Positions 42,562-52,191 of a stretch of DNA of 64,000 bases are shown piece by piece. Both the position numbers and the translations under genes were made by a program. The first letter of the stretch is position 1. Each line of letters opens with the position of its first letter. Source of the stretch: Gammaproteobacteria bacterium (GTDB lineage Bacteria; Pseudomonadota; Gammaproteobacteria; Burkholderiales; Rhodocyclaceae); contig JARFTX010000004.1 of assembly GCA_029289265.1 (NCBI GenBank), forward strand, positions 45,413 through 109,412. The letters are read 5' to 3'. Under the pieces are notes generated by a model. It was not told where the DNA came from. It ran no database searches and saw only the letters and a program-made list of their open reading frames with translations.

Positions 42562-43581
42562 ATGAACACGAAGCTGAAGTACCTGGCCACGGCGGCGATG
42601 TCGATCACCGTTGCGGCGTGCGTAGGCGGCGCCACAGGGGTCAGGATGGGAGAGTCCGGGACCGGCGCGACCGGCTCGGCAGGCGGGGCGACGGCGGCGA
42701 ACGCGAGCGCCGACCTCGAGCGATGCGATCGGCCATTCGGCACACTGGCCGTCATCGAGGATCAGAACACGGACTGGTATCGGGTTCTGTCCGGTCAATA
42801 CAGGCTCACCTCGACGGTGCCGGTACTGCGGCTGCTGGTGCAGCAGTCGAACTGCTTCATCATCGTCGATCGCGGTCGAGGCATGGACATGATGCAGCAG
42901 GAGCGAGCCTTGCAGCAGAGCGGCGAACTTCGCGCGGGCAGCAATTTCGGCAGAGGCCAGATGGTGAGCGCCGACTATTCGATGGCGCCCGAGGTGCTCT
43001 TCAGCGAGCGCGGCACGGGCGGCCTGGGCGGTGCCGTCGGCGCCGTCGGCGGCGGCGTGCTCGGAGCGATCGCCGGATCGATTCGCACCAACGAAGCGGC
43101 CACGTTGCTGACGCTGGTCGACAACCGCTCGGGCGTGCAGGTCGGCGTCGCCGAGGGCAGCGCCAAGAATACCGACATGAACCTGGGCGGCTTCCTGGTC
43201 GGCGGCGGTGCCGGTGCGGGGCTGGGCGGTTATACCAACACACCGCAGGGCAAGGTAATCGCCGGCGCCTTCAAGAACGCATACAACCAGCTGGTGATCG
43301 CGGCCCGCAACTACCAGCCGCAGAGCATGGGCGATCGCGGCCTCGGCACCGGCGGGCGCATGACCGTCGACGGCGCGACGCAGCCGGCCGGCTACTCGGG
43401 CGCGACCATTTCACTGCGCGACGCGCAACAGCGACTCAACGGCATGGGCTACGACGCCGGGACGCCCGATGGGCAGATGGGGCCGCGCACGCGCAGCGCC
43501 ATCAGCCAGTTCCAGGCCGAGCGGGGCATCCCGGTCACGGGGCGGCTCGACGCCACCACGCAGGCCGAATTGCAGCGATAG
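42562..43581 (+). CDS. CsgG/HfaB-like lipoprotein with C-terminal peptidoglycan-binding domain, copy 2
   Basis: 339 residues, the same length as its upstream paralogue, and most positions are identical. Lipobox VAAC (Cys20), CsgG-like domain with TSTVPVLRLLVQQSNCFIIVDRGRGMDMMQ, glycine-zipper GAVGAVGGGVLGAIAGSI, and PG-binding tail QQRLNGMGYDAGTPDGQMGPRTR. GGGAGCG precedes ATG 42562. Differences are spread along the protein, including the lipobox and the glycine-rich part, so the duplication is not recent. Expressed from its own promoter, and ended by a 13-bp stem terminator. Confidence 0.85.
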   Translation: MNTKLKYLATAAMSITVAACVGGATGVRMGESGTGATGSAGGATAANASADLERCDRPFGTLAVIEDQNTDWYRVLSGQYRLTSTVPVLRLLVQQSNCFIIVDRGRGMDMMQQERALQQSGELRAGSNFGRGQMVSADYSMAPEVLFSERGTGGLGGAVGAVGGGVLGAIAGSIRTNEAATLLTLVDNRSGVQVGVAEGSAKNTDMNLGGFLVGGGAGAGLGGYTNTPQGKVIAGAFKNAYNQLVIAARNYQPQSMGDRGLGTGGRMTVDGATQPAGYSGATISLRDAQQRLNGMGYDAGTPDGQMGPRTRSAISQFQAERGIPVTGRLDATTQAELQR

Positions 43582-43602
43582 CGCACTCGACCATCTCCGA
43601 TC

Positions 43603-43638
43603 GGCGGCCCGCGCAGCCCTGAGGGTGCGCGGGCCGCC
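43603..43638 (+). terminator. Strong hairpin after lipoprotein copy 2
   Basis: Perfect 13-bp stem: 43603-43615 pairs with 43626-43638 around a 10-nt loop (gccctgaggg, itself partly self-complementary). Followed by gctcttgtg, not a clean T-run. Confidence 0.6.
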
Positions 43639-43752
43639 GCTCTTGTGCCCGCCCTGGTCGGGTCGCGACACATGCCCGCCGGCGAACGGTAAAATGGGCG
43701 TATTTCATTTCCCCTCGCGCCACCAACGCACGGCGCCCAACGGAGAAGTACG

Positions 43753-44817
43753 ATGCCCCTCGTCTCGATGCGACAGCTCCTCGACCATGCCGCCGAGAAC
43801 GGCTATGGTCTGCCGGCATTCAACGTGAACAACCTGGAGCAGGTCCAGGCCATCATGGAGGCGGCGCACGAATGCGACAGCCCGGTGATCATGCAGGCCT
43901 CGGCCGGCGCGCGCAAATATGCGGGCGAGGCTTTCCTGCGTCACCTGATCAGCGCTGCGGTCGAATCGTATCCGCACATCCCGGTCGTCATGCACCAGGA
44001 TCATGGGCAGTCGCCTGCCGTGTGCATGGCAGCGATCCGGTCCGGGTTCTCCAGCGTGATGATGGACGGCTCGCTGCTCGAGGACGGCAAGACCCCCTCC
44101 TCCTATGAGTACAACGTCGAAGTCACGCGAGAGGTGGTCAAGTTCTCCCATGCGATCGGCGTCACCGTCGAGGCCGAGCTCGGCTGTCTCGGCTCGCTCG
44201 AGACCGGCCAGGCCGGCGAGGAGGACGGGCACGGTGCGGAGGGACAACTCGACCACTCGATGCTGCTGACCGACCCCGACCAGGCGGCCGACTTCGTGCG
44301 CCGCACCGACTGCGACGCACTCGCGATCGCAATCGGCACGAGCCATGGCGCCTACAAGTTCACGCGCAAGCCGACGGGCGACATCCTTGCAATCGACCGA
44401 GTCAAGGCGATCCACGCGCGCATCCCCAACACCCATCTGGTGATGCACGGCTCATCCTCGGTGCCCCAGGATCTGCTGGAGATCATCCGGCAATACGGCG
44501 GCGACATGAAGGAGACCTACGGTGTACCGGTCGAGGAGATCCAGACGGCCATCCGCTTCGGGGTGCGCAAGATCAACATCGACACCGACATCCGGCTGGC
44601 GATGACCGGCGCGGTGCGCAAGTTCCTGTTCGAGAACCCGTCCAAATTCGACCCGCGCGAATTCAACAAGCCTGCGCGCGAAGCGGCCAAGTTCGTCTGC
44701 AAGGCGCGCTTCGAGGCCTTCGGCTGCGTCGGCCAGGCGAGCCGCATCAAGCCGGTGCCGCTGGAGAAGGTCGCGGCGCGCTACCAGGCGGGCGAGCTCA
44801 CCCAGGTGGTGCGCTGA
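43753..44817 (+). CDS. fba: Class II fructose-1,6-bisphosphate aldolase, copy 1
   Basis: Zinc aldolase of glycolysis, gluconeogenesis and the Calvin cycle (FBP and SBP). 354 residues, of the CbbA-like type. Zinc and catalytic parts: [96 protein letters not shown] precedes ATG 43753. Copy 2 at 54.5 kb has equal length. Confidence 0.96.
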   Translation: MPLVSMRQLLDHAAENGYGLPAFNVNNLEQVQAIMEAAHECDSPVIMQASAGARKYAGEAFLRHLISAAVESYPHIPVVMHQDHGQSPAVCMAAIRSGFSSVMMDGSLLEDGKTPSSYEYNVEVTREVVKFSHAIGVTVEAELGCLGSLETGQAGEEDGHGAEGQLDHSMLLTDPDQAADFVRRTDCDALAIAIGTSHGAYKFTRKPTGDILAIDRVKAIHARIPNTHLVMHGSSSVPQDLLEIIRQYGGDMKETYGVPVEEIQTAIRFGVRKINIDTDIRLAMTGAVRKFLFENPSKFDPREFNKPAREAAKFVCKARFEAFGCVGQASRIKPVPLEKVAARYQAGELTQVVR

Positions 44818-44964
44818 CGCGCCGCCGACGGACTCGCCGGGCCGCGTGGTTCGGCGACAACGCCCCCGACCCGACATGCGCCGCCACCATGAGCTGCAGC
44901 GGACACGGCGCGACCCGAATGGCGCCGACGGTACGCCCAGACCCCAAGGTGCGCGGACGCCCGA

Positions 44965-46830
44965 TCAATACAGGTCGGCGCACTCGCTCCACATGTCGCT
45001 GGTAAAGCGCACGACGCGGTTGCGGCCCTCGTTTTTCGCCCGATAGAGCGCGACGTCGGCAAACTTGACGATCTGCCAGAACGTCTCGCTGTCCTCGGGG
45101 AACATCGCGTAGCCGATCGAGATGGTCTTCTTCAGCACCGCGGTGCCGACGTTGAACTGCATCTCCTCGACCGAACTGCGGATCTTTTCGGCGACCCGCG
45201 CTGCACCCTCTGAGCTGGTGTCCTGCAGCACGATCAGGAATTCCTCGCCGCCGAAGCGGATCACCATGTCTGAGGCGCGCACCGCATTCTTCAGGATCGT
45301 GGCGAGCCCCTTCAGCACGGTATCGCCGGCGTCGTGGCCGTGGGTGTCGTTGACGACCTTGAAATAGTCGAGATCGAGCACCAGAATCGCGAGCTGGGTC
45401 TTGGTCCGTTTCGCCTGCGAGATCAGGACGTCGACGTATTCCTCGAGGAAGCGCCGGTTGTTGAGCCCCGTCATGGGATCGCGCAGCGAGCTCTCCCGCA
45501 GCGTCTCGGTCAGGCGCTTGGCCTCCAGCACCGGCGCCATTTCGCGCAGGTACACGTTGACGTAGGGGATCTGCTCCTCGAGCACGTCGGCCCGCTCCGC
45601 CGGCACCACGATCTGGACGATGCTGCCCACGCCGCCCGCCTCCATGATGGGCACGCAGTAGTGGCGGCGCTCGACCCCGTCGGTGGTGTCGGGCTTGTAG
45701 GCATAGCAGATGTCGGCGCTTGCCAGGCCGTCGACCGCGTGCCCGGTGCGCTTGGCCCGGCACATCTCGCTGCGCACCAGGATCTGCGGATCGCACCAGC
45801 GGCAGCCGGCGTTGGGCTTGCCATCGACCGCGATCGGCCGCAACTGGCGCGGCCCGCTGACCTCGTAGACCGAGTACTCGGCGATGCCGAAGCGCTTGTC
45901 GAGGACGTGGCCGAAACGGTCGTAGATCTCGGCAGTGGTCTCGTCCTCCTCGATCGCCTGCTTGAAGGTCGACGCGTCGGCCAGTCCGTTGACGAGATCG
46001 ATCGTCACTTCGAGCTGGTTCTCGTTCTCGCGCGGAGGCCGCCCGGTGAGTTGGACAACGCGCTGGCTGATGCGCGCGAGCCCGCTGTCGAGGAAGGTGA
46101 GCAGGCTGTTCATCTGCGCCGCGATCTTGCCGATGTCGTCGTTGGTGCGGGCCTCCAGGTGGCTCTTGAAGTCGCCGCGCAGCGCCTTCTTGACCGCCTT
46201 CTCGACCGCATGCGCGGTGTCTCCGACCGGCCGGATCAGGCGGCGCACCGCCAGCATCGCCAACAGAGACAGGAGCGACAATACGACCGTGACGCCGGCG
46301 ATCGTCATCAACGCCTGGCGCTTCAGTTCCGCGATCGAGATCTCCATCGTGACCGCGCCGAGCACCGTACCCTCGGGCACGTTGTGGCACTGCAGGCAGT
46401 TGGGCGAGCCCTCGGACGAGGCCGGGAACGGGATCGTACCCCGGAAGATCGCCTGGCCACGCTCGTCGGTCAGCGTGAAACGCTCACGCCCGTCGGCGAT
46501 CACGAGCCGGTCGATGTCGTCGCCCGGCAGCTCCGGCAGGTTGGTCGTGCCGAACTGGTTGCTGACGTGGTGTGAGCGGATCACGCGCGCCGTGACCAGA
46601 CCGTCGACCTCCTTGAGGCGGTGCAGAAAGCTCTCGCGGTCGCCGATGGTGCCGAGGATCATCGACTCGGTCAGATGCACGCGGACCATCTCGGCAGCCG
46701 TGCGCACATGGGCCGTCGACGAGGCGACGGAATAGCTGCGGAACGCGAACAGGATCACCAGCACGACCATCACGAGCACGCCGATCATCAGTGTTGCAAA
46801 CAGCAGCACGAGCTTGCGATTGAGGCTCAT
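44965..46830 (-). CDS. Transmembrane GGDEF protein with periplasmic c-type heme motif
   Basis: 621-residue predicted diguanylate cyclase. Membrane helix 8-30, a periplasmic domain to about 174 with the heme c attachment motif CLQCH (Cys145, Cys148, His149), helix 175-197, HAMP-like segment 198-250, a GAF-like cytoplasmic domain (about 280-430) with five Cys (343, 346, 357, 375, 392; the first pair as CRWC), and a GGDEF domain with GGEEF at 527-531. DUF3365/Tll0287-like periplasmic heme domains are the nearest known type. It would couple a redox or gas signal to cyclic di-GMP. It sits between fba and cbbR with its own promoter. Confidence 0.88.
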   Translation of the reverse strand: MSLNRKLVLLFATLMIGVLVMVVLVILFAFRSYSVASSTAHVRTAAEMVRVHLTESMILGTIGDRESFLHRLKEVDGLVTARVIRSHHVSNQFGTTNLPELPGDDIDRLVIADGRERFTLTDERGQAIFRGTIPFPASSEGSPNCLQCHNVPEGTVLGAVTMEISIAELKRQALMTIAGVTVVLSLLSLLAMLAVRRLIRPVGDTAHAVEKAVKKALRGDFKSHLEARTNDDIGKIAAQMNSLLTFLDSGLARISQRVVQLTGRPPRENENQLEVTIDLVNGLADASTFKQAIEEDETTAEIYDRFGHVLDKRFGIAEYSVYEVSGPRQLRPIAVDGKPNAGCRWCDPQILVRSEMCRAKRTGHAVDGLASADICYAYKPDTTDGVERRHYCVPIMEAGGVGSIVQIVVPAERADVLEEQIPYVNVYLREMAPVLEAKRLTETLRESSLRDPMTGLNNRRFLEEYVDVLISQAKRTKTQLAILVLDLDYFKVVNDTHGHDAGDTVLKGLATILKNAVRASDMVIRFGGEEFLIVLQDTSSEGAARVAEKIRSSVEEMQFNVGTAVLKKTISIGYAMFPEDSETFWQIVKFADVALYRAKNEGRNRVVRFTSDMWSECADLY

Positions 46831-46891
46831 GCCTTCTCCGGATGAAGTCGGTGCATCGAGTACGAAATCCTGTCAGTGGTCCCTAAGCCGC

Positions 46892-46920
46892 ATTATCCGA
46901 TGAACACCCGCCGTTGTCAT
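46892..46920 (-). promoter_or_regulatory. Sigma70-like promoter for the heme-motif GGDEF gene
   Basis: Read on the minus strand: ATGACA (46915-46920), 17 bp, GATAAT (46892-46897). Both boxes match five of six consensus bases. The gene begins 61 bp further on, after CCGGAGAAGGC. Confidence 0.6.
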
Positions 46921-47071
46921 GGGATTAATTAACACCTTCGGCTCATTCCATTCGTCATCATAGCGTCGGCCCTCGCTCGACGGCACGCGGCTTCCGACTG
47001 AATGGCCCAAGGGGAGTTCCCCGCCCGCCGGATCGGGCGACGGCTCCAGCGCCCGATGCGCCGGCCCGGGC

Positions 47072-47992
47072 CTACGCGGTCGCGCCCCCGATCAACCGTC
47101 CGCCCTCGGTACGCAGGAACTCGACCAGCGCCTCGACGGCAATCGAGGGCTGCCGGTCGGCATGCACCAGCACGTTCCACTCGCGCTCGACCGGCGTGTC
47201 GCGCACGTCGAGCCGCACCAGGCGGCCAGCCTCGATCTCGATCCCGAAGGTGTGGTGCGACAGGAACGCGACCCCCATGCCCGCCATGGCCGCCTGCTTG
47301 AGCGTCTCGTTGCTGCCGAGCTCGTCGGCGCGCAGCACCTTCACGCCGTGGGTACGCAGGAAACGCTCGAGGTTGCCGCGCGTGCCCGAGCCCTGCTCGC
47401 GAAGCAGGAGCCGCTCGCCGGCGAGCGCCGCCGGCGGGATGCGGCGGCGCCCGGCAAGCGGGTGGTCGGGCGCGGCGACGAAGGACATCGGGTGCCGGGC
47501 AAACGGCACGCGCCGCAGGTTCAGCCCCGGTGGCGGCTCGCCCATGATCGCCAGATCGGTGCGGCGCTCGCGCAGCAGGTCGGCCATGCCGGCGCGGTTG
47601 TGCACGCTCAGGCGAAAGGTGATGTCGGGGTGCGCCGCGCCGAACGCGGCGAGCAGCCGCGGCACGAAATACTCGGCAGTGGTGATCGCGGCCACATCGA
47701 CCGTGCCCGAGGCGATGCCCTTGTGCGCCTTGAGCTCGACCTCGGCGAGATCGAGCGCGTAGAGCACCTCGCGCGCCCGGCGCACCAGGATCTCTCCGGC
47801 CGGCGTGAGGCGAAAGCCGCGCCGGCCGTCGAGCAGCACCTCGCCGACCATGCCTTCGAGTTCCTTCACCTGCATCGAGATCGCCGGCTGGGTGACGTGC
47901 AGCAAGCGCGCGGCGAGCGTGAAGCTGCCCGCGTCGGCGACGGCGATCAGCGAGCGCAACTGCCTGAGGGTGACGCGGTGAGCAAGTCGCAT
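47072..47992 (-). CDS. cbbR: LysR-family transcriptional regulator CbbR
   Basis: 306 residues: winged helix-turn-helix at 1-65 (LRQLRSLIAVADAGSFTLAARLLHVTQPAISMQVKELE) and an effector domain (90-300). TLRQLRSL and VTQPAISMQ are CbbR-like, and divergence from a cbbF-cbbA operon supports the name. CbbR proteins activate Calvin-cycle operons in response to metabolites such as RuBP, PEP or NADPH. It may also control cluster 1, but that needs binding sites I cannot confirm. Confidence 0.88.
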   Translation of the reverse strand: MRLAHRVTLRQLRSLIAVADAGSFTLAARLLHVTQPAISMQVKELEGMVGEVLLDGRRGFRLTPAGEILVRRAREVLYALDLAEVELKAHKGIASGTVDVAAITTAEYFVPRLLAAFGAAHPDITFRLSVHNRAGMADLLRERRTDLAIMGEPPPGLNLRRVPFARHPMSFVAAPDHPLAGRRRIPPAALAGERLLLREQGSGTRGNLERFLRTHGVKVLRADELGSNETLKQAAMAGMGVAFLSHHTFGIEIEAGRLVRLDVRDTPVEREWNVLVHADRQPSIAVEALVEFLRTEGGRLIGGATA

Positions 47993-48130
47993 AAGCTTAC
48001 CTGATGCATCTACAAAACATATCGTTGGTTGTTCTTATTTTAGAGACTCATTAAGTTATTGCAAAAAAGCATTCGAGCCAATCGAATCGGGGCGCGGCAC
48101 CGCCGCGGCTCCGGCACTGGAGGAGACGGC
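47993..48130 (+). promoter_or_regulatory. cbbR-cbbF divergent control region
   Basis: 138 bp, with the only long AT-rich stretch nearby at 48010-48070. Repeated TTA elements (48036, 48051, 48056) within the segment 48036-48060 resemble the TNA-N7/8-TNA half-sites of CbbR operators. A possible cbbF promoter is TTGTTC (48029-48034), 17 bp, TAAGTT (48052-48057). GGAGGAGA precedes the cbbF ATG. Site assignment is by eye. Confidence 0.5.
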
Positions 48131-49201
48131 ATGTTCAACATCGAACGCACCACCCTCACCGAGTACCTGATTGCCCAGCGCCGCGCCCACCCGGGCGCGA
48201 CCGGCGAGTTCAACGCGCTGATCCTCCAGGTCGCGCAGGCCTGCAAGGCGATCTCGCGCATCGTCGCGCAAGGGGCGCTGGGCGGGACGCTCGGCGCGCT
48301 CGAGACGCAGAACGTGCAGGGCGAAACGCAGAAGAAGCTCGACGTGATCGCCGACGACATCTTCCTGCGCGCGACCCACTGGGGCGGCGACCTCGCCGGC
48401 ATGGTCTCGGAGGAGCACGACGCACCGATCGCGCTGCCGCGCGGCGAGGTGCGCGGCAAGTACCTGCTCGCCTTCGACCCGCTCGACGGCTCGTCGAACA
48501 CCGACGTGAACGTCTCGGTCGGCTCGATCTTCTCGATCCTGCGCGCGCCGCGCGCCGGGCGCGACGCCCGCGCCGAGGACTTCCTGCAGCCGGGCACGCG
48601 CCAGGTCGCCGCCGGCTACGCGATCTACGGCCCGTCGACGATGCTGGTGCTCACGGTCGGCTACGGCGTCGCCGGCTTCACCTTCGATCCGATCATCGGC
48701 GAGTTCTACCTCACCCACCCGGAGCTGCGCATCCCCGCGCAGACGCGCGAGTTCGCGATCAACGCGTCGAACGCGCGCTTCTGGGAACCGCCGGTGCGCC
48801 GCTACGTGGACGAGTGCCTCGCCGGGCGCAGCGGGCCGCGCGAGGCCGACTTCAACATGCGCTGGATCGCGTCGCTGGTGGCCGAGGCGCACCGCATCCT
48901 GATGCGCGGCGGCGTCTTCCTCTACCCGCGCGACCAGCGCGACCCGGCCAGGCCGGGGCGGCTGCGCCTGCTCTACGAGTGCAACCCCATCGGCCTGCTG
49001 ATCGAGCAGGCCGGCGGCCGCGCCTCGACCGGACGCGAGCCGGTGCTCGAGCTCGCGCCCGAGGCGCTGCACCAGCGCATCGGCTTCGTCTTCGGGAGCC
49101 GCGACGAGGTCGAGCGCATCGAGCGCTACCACCGCGAGCCCATCCGCGAGGAACACGACATCCCGCTCTTTCACGCGCGCGGCCTGTTCCTGCACGACTG
49201 A
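48131..49201 (+). CDS. cbbF: Class I fructose-1,6-bisphosphatase (CbbF)
   Basis: Hydrolyses fructose 1,6-bisphosphate (and in CbbF proteins often sedoheptulose 1,7-bisphosphate), driving the cycle forward. 356 residues. The metal motif FDPLDGSSNTDVNVSVGS, GYAIYGPSTMLVLT and GGVFLYPRDQRDPARPGRLRLLYECNP are conserved. ATG 48131 follows GGAGGAGACGGC; the 24 codons upstream that are also open are noncoding. First gene of the cbb operon and the only fbp in the window: cluster 1 lacks one. Confidence 0.96.
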   Translation: MFNIERTTLTEYLIAQRRAHPGATGEFNALILQVAQACKAISRIVAQGALGGTLGALETQNVQGETQKKLDVIADDIFLRATHWGGDLAGMVSEEHDAPIALPRGEVRGKYLLAFDPLDGSSNTDVNVSVGSIFSILRAPRAGRDARAEDFLQPGTRQVAAGYAIYGPSTMLVLTVGYGVAGFTFDPIIGEFYLTHPELRIPAQTREFAINASNARFWEPPVRRYVDECLAGRSGPREADFNMRWIASLVAEAHRILMRGGVFLYPRDQRDPARPGRLRLLYECNPIGLLIEQAGGRASTGREPVLELAPEALHQRIGFVFGSRDEVERIERYHREPIREEHDIPLFHARGLFLHD

Positions 49202-49229
49202 TTTCCGATCGTCACAGGGGGACACGAGC

Positions 49230-50108
49230 ATGTCCGAACGCCATCCCATCATCGCCATCACCGGCTCGTCCGGCGCCGGCACCAGCACCGTGCAGCGCAC
49301 CTTCGAGGAGATCTTCCGCCGCGAGAGCGTCACCGCCGCGGTGATCGAGGGCGACAGCTTTCACGCCTTCGACCGCAAGGCGATGCGCGAGCGGATCGCC
49401 GAGGCCGAGCGCGCCGGCGGGTCATCGCACTTCAGCCACTTCGGCGCCGAGGCCAACCTCTTCGCCGAACTCGAGGCCCTGTTCCGCAGCTACGCCGAGA
49501 CGGGGCGCGGCAAGCGCCGCAAATACCTGCACGACGCCGACGAGGCGCGCGACTACGGCCAGGAGCCGGGCACCTTCACGCCGTGGGAGGAGTTGCCCGC
49601 CGGCAGCGACCTGCTGTTCTACGAGGGCCTGCACGGTGCGGTCGTCACCGGGGACGTGAACGTCGCCCAGCACCCCGACCTGCTGATCGGCGTGGTGCCG
49701 GTGGTGAACCTCGAGTGGATCCAGAAGCTCCACCGCGACCGCAACATGCGCGGCTACTCGACCGAGGCGGTCACCGACACCATCCTGCGGCGCATGCACG
49801 ACTACGTGCATTACATCTGCCCGCAGTTCACACGCACCCACGTGAACTTCCAGCGCGTGCCGATGGTGGACACCTCGAACCCGTTCATCGCCCGCGCGGT
49901 GCCGACCCCCGACGAGAGCATGGTGGTGATCCGCTTCGCCAAGCCCGCCGGCATCGACTTCCAGTACCTGCTGAGCATGGTGCACGACAGCTTCATGAGC
50001 CGGGCCAACACCATCGTCGTGCCCGGCGGAAAGATGGAGCTGGCGATGCAGCTGATCTTCACCCCGTTCATCTGGCGCCTGATGGAGCGCCGCAAGAAGG
50101 TGCTGTGA
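49230..50108 (+). CDS. cbbP: Phosphoribulokinase, copy 2 (CbbP)
   Basis: 292 residues, close to copy 1 throughout. P-loop [10 protein letters not shown] at 11-20, [58 protein letters not shown] 49230 follows AGGGGGACACGAGC. It is 28 bp after cbbF and 2 bp before cbbT, so all three are one transcript. Differences from copy 1 are clustered around residues 70-115. Confidence 0.96.
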   Translation: MSERHPIIAITGSSGAGTSTVQRTFEEIFRRESVTAAVIEGDSFHAFDRKAMRERIAEAERAGGSSHFSHFGAEANLFAELEALFRSYAETGRGKRRKYLHDADEARDYGQEPGTFTPWEELPAGSDLLFYEGLHGAVVTGDVNVAQHPDLLIGVVPVVNLEWIQKLHRDRNMRGYSTEAVTDTILRRMHDYVHYICPQFTRTHVNFQRVPMVDTSNPFIARAVPTPDESMVVIRFAKPAGIDFQYLLSMVHDSFMSRANTIVVPGGKMELAMQLIFTPFIWRLMERRKKVL

Positions 50109-50110
50109 CC

Positions 50111-52147
50111 ATGAACATGCGAATCGAAACGACCACGCTCGACACCCTCTGCGCCAACGCGCTGCGCTTTCTCGCCGCCGACGCCGTCGAGCAGGCCCGC
50201 TCGGGCCATCCCGGCATGCCGATGGGCATGGCCGACATCGCAGTCGCGCTGTGGCGCCGCCACCTGCGCCACGACCCGGCCGATCCCCAATGGCCCGACC
50301 GCGACCGCTTCGTGATCTCCAACGGCCACGGCTCGATGCTGCTCTATGCGCTGCTGCACCTGACCGGCTACGACCTGCCGCTCGACGAGCTGAAGCGCTT
50401 CCGCCAGCTCCACAGCAAGACCCCCGGCCACCCCGAGTACGGCATGACCCCCGGCGTCGAGACGACCACCGGGCCGCTCGGCCAGGGCCTCGCCAACGCG
50501 GTCGGCATGGCGCTCGCCGAAAAGCTGCTGGCGCGCGAGTTCAACCGCCCCGAGCACGCGCTCGTCGATCACCGCACCTGGGTGTTCCTCGGCGACGGCT
50601 GCCTGATGGAGGGCGTGAGCCACGAGGCGGCGTCCTTCGCCGGCGTGCAGCGCCTGTCCAAGCTGATCGCCTTCTGGGACGACAACCGCATCTCGATCGA
50701 CGGCGACGTCGCCGGCTGGTTCGGCGACGACACGCCGGCGCGCTTCCGCGCCTACGGCTGGAACGTGATCGAGCGCGTCGACGGCCACGACGTCGAGGCG
50801 ATCGAGCGCGCCATCGGCGAGGCGCTGGCGAACGCCCGCGACGACCGCGGCCCGACCCTGGTGTGCTGCCGCACCACGATCGGCTGCGGCAGCCCGGCCA
50901 AGGCCGGTACGGCCGACGCCCACGGCGCGCCGCTGGGCGCGCAGGAGCTGGCCGCGACCCGCGCGGCGCTCGACTGGCCGCACGCACCCTTCGAGGTGCC
51001 GGCCGAGCTGCGCGCCGCCTTCGACGCCCGCGCCGCCGGCGCGGCGCGCAGCCGCGAGTGGGCGGGCACGCTCGAGCACTACCGGCGGCGCTGGCCCGAA
51101 GCCGCGGCCGAGTTCGAGCGGCGCCTGCGCGGCGAGCTGCCGAGCGGCTTCGCGGTGCTATCGGAGGCGCTGGTGCGCAAGCAGCAGAATGCCGGCGTTG
51201 CCGTCGCCACGCGCAAAGCGAGCCAGGACGCGATCCGCCGGCTCGCCCGCGCGCTGCCCGAGCTCGTCGGCGGCTCGGCCGACCTCACCCATTCCAACCT
51301 CACCGACTGGCCCGACTGCGGCGCGGTGCGCGCGGACGCCGGCGGGCGCCACATCAACTGGGGCGTGCGCGAGTTCGGCATGGCCGCGGCCCTGAACGGC
51401 CTGGCGCTGCACGGCGGCTTCCTGCCCTTCGGCGCGACCTTCCTGGTCTTCTCCGACTACGCCCGCAACGCCATCCGCATGAGCGCGCTGATGCGCCTGC
51501 GGGTCGTCCACGTGATGACGCACGACTCGATCGGGCTGGGCGAGGACGGCCCCACGCACCAGCCGGTCGAGCACCTGCCGGCGCTGCGGCTGATCCCCAA
51601 TCTCGACCTCTGGCGCCCCTGCGACGGCGCCGAAACCCAGGCCGCGTGGATCGCCGCGGTAACGCGCCGCGACGGCCCCGCCCTGCTCGCGCTGTCGCGC
51701 CAGAACCTCGCGCCGCAGGCGCGCGACCGCGTCGCCCTCGCCGCGATCGCGCGCGGCGGCTACGTGCTCGCCGACGCCCCCGACGCGAAGCCGGCGCTGG
51801 TGCTGATCGCGACCGGCTCCGAGGTCCAGCTGGCGATGGCCGCGCGCGAGCGGCTCGCCGCCGACGGCATCGCCGTGCGCGTCGTCTCGATGCCCTGCAC
51901 CCAGGCCTTCGACCGCCAGGACGAAGCGTGGCGCGCCGCGGTGCTGCCGCGCGGCGTGCCGCGGCTCGCGATCGAGGCGGCGCAGCCCGATTTCTGGTGG
52001 AAGTACGTCACCGGGCGCGACTGCAGCGCCGGCGGCGACGTGATCGGCATCGACCGCTTCGGCGAGTCGGCCCCCGCCGCCGAGCTGGCGACGCTCTTCG
52101 GCCTGACCCCGGAGCGCGTAGTCGCGATCGCGCGCCGCCTGCTGTGA
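50111..52147 (+). CDS. cbbT: Transketolase, copy 2 (CbbT)
   Basis: 678 residues from ATG 50111 (a second ATG at 50117 is possible). Complete ThDP motif [52 protein letters not shown], and [23 protein letters not shown]. It differs from copy 1 more in the middle domain (about 290-345), where it has [21 protein letters not shown]. The start is 2 bp from the cbbP stop. Confidence 0.96.
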   Translation: MNMRIETTTLDTLCANALRFLAADAVEQARSGHPGMPMGMADIAVALWRRHLRHDPADPQWPDRDRFVISNGHGSMLLYALLHLTGYDLPLDELKRFRQLHSKTPGHPEYGMTPGVETTTGPLGQGLANAVGMALAEKLLAREFNRPEHALVDHRTWVFLGDGCLMEGVSHEAASFAGVQRLSKLIAFWDDNRISIDGDVAGWFGDDTPARFRAYGWNVIERVDGHDVEAIERAIGEALANARDDRGPTLVCCRTTIGCGSPAKAGTADAHGAPLGAQELAATRAALDWPHAPFEVPAELRAAFDARAAGAARSREWAGTLEHYRRRWPEAAAEFERRLRGELPSGFAVLSEALVRKQQNAGVAVATRKASQDAIRRLARALPELVGGSADLTHSNLTDWPDCGAVRADAGGRHINWGVREFGMAAALNGLALHGGFLPFGATFLVFSDYARNAIRMSALMRLRVVHVMTHDSIGLGEDGPTHQPVEHLPALRLIPNLDLWRPCDGAETQAAWIAAVTRRDGPALLALSRQNLAPQARDRVALAAIARGGYVLADAPDAKPALVLIATGSEVQLAMAARERLAADGIAVRVVSMPCTQAFDRQDEAWRAAVLPRGVPRLAIEAAQPDFWWKYVTGRDCSAGGDVIGIDRFGESAPAAELATLFGLTPERVVAIARRLL

Positions 52148-52191
52148 TGCGCGCGCCTACCGAATCCGCAACCACCGTCCAGGAGTAACCA

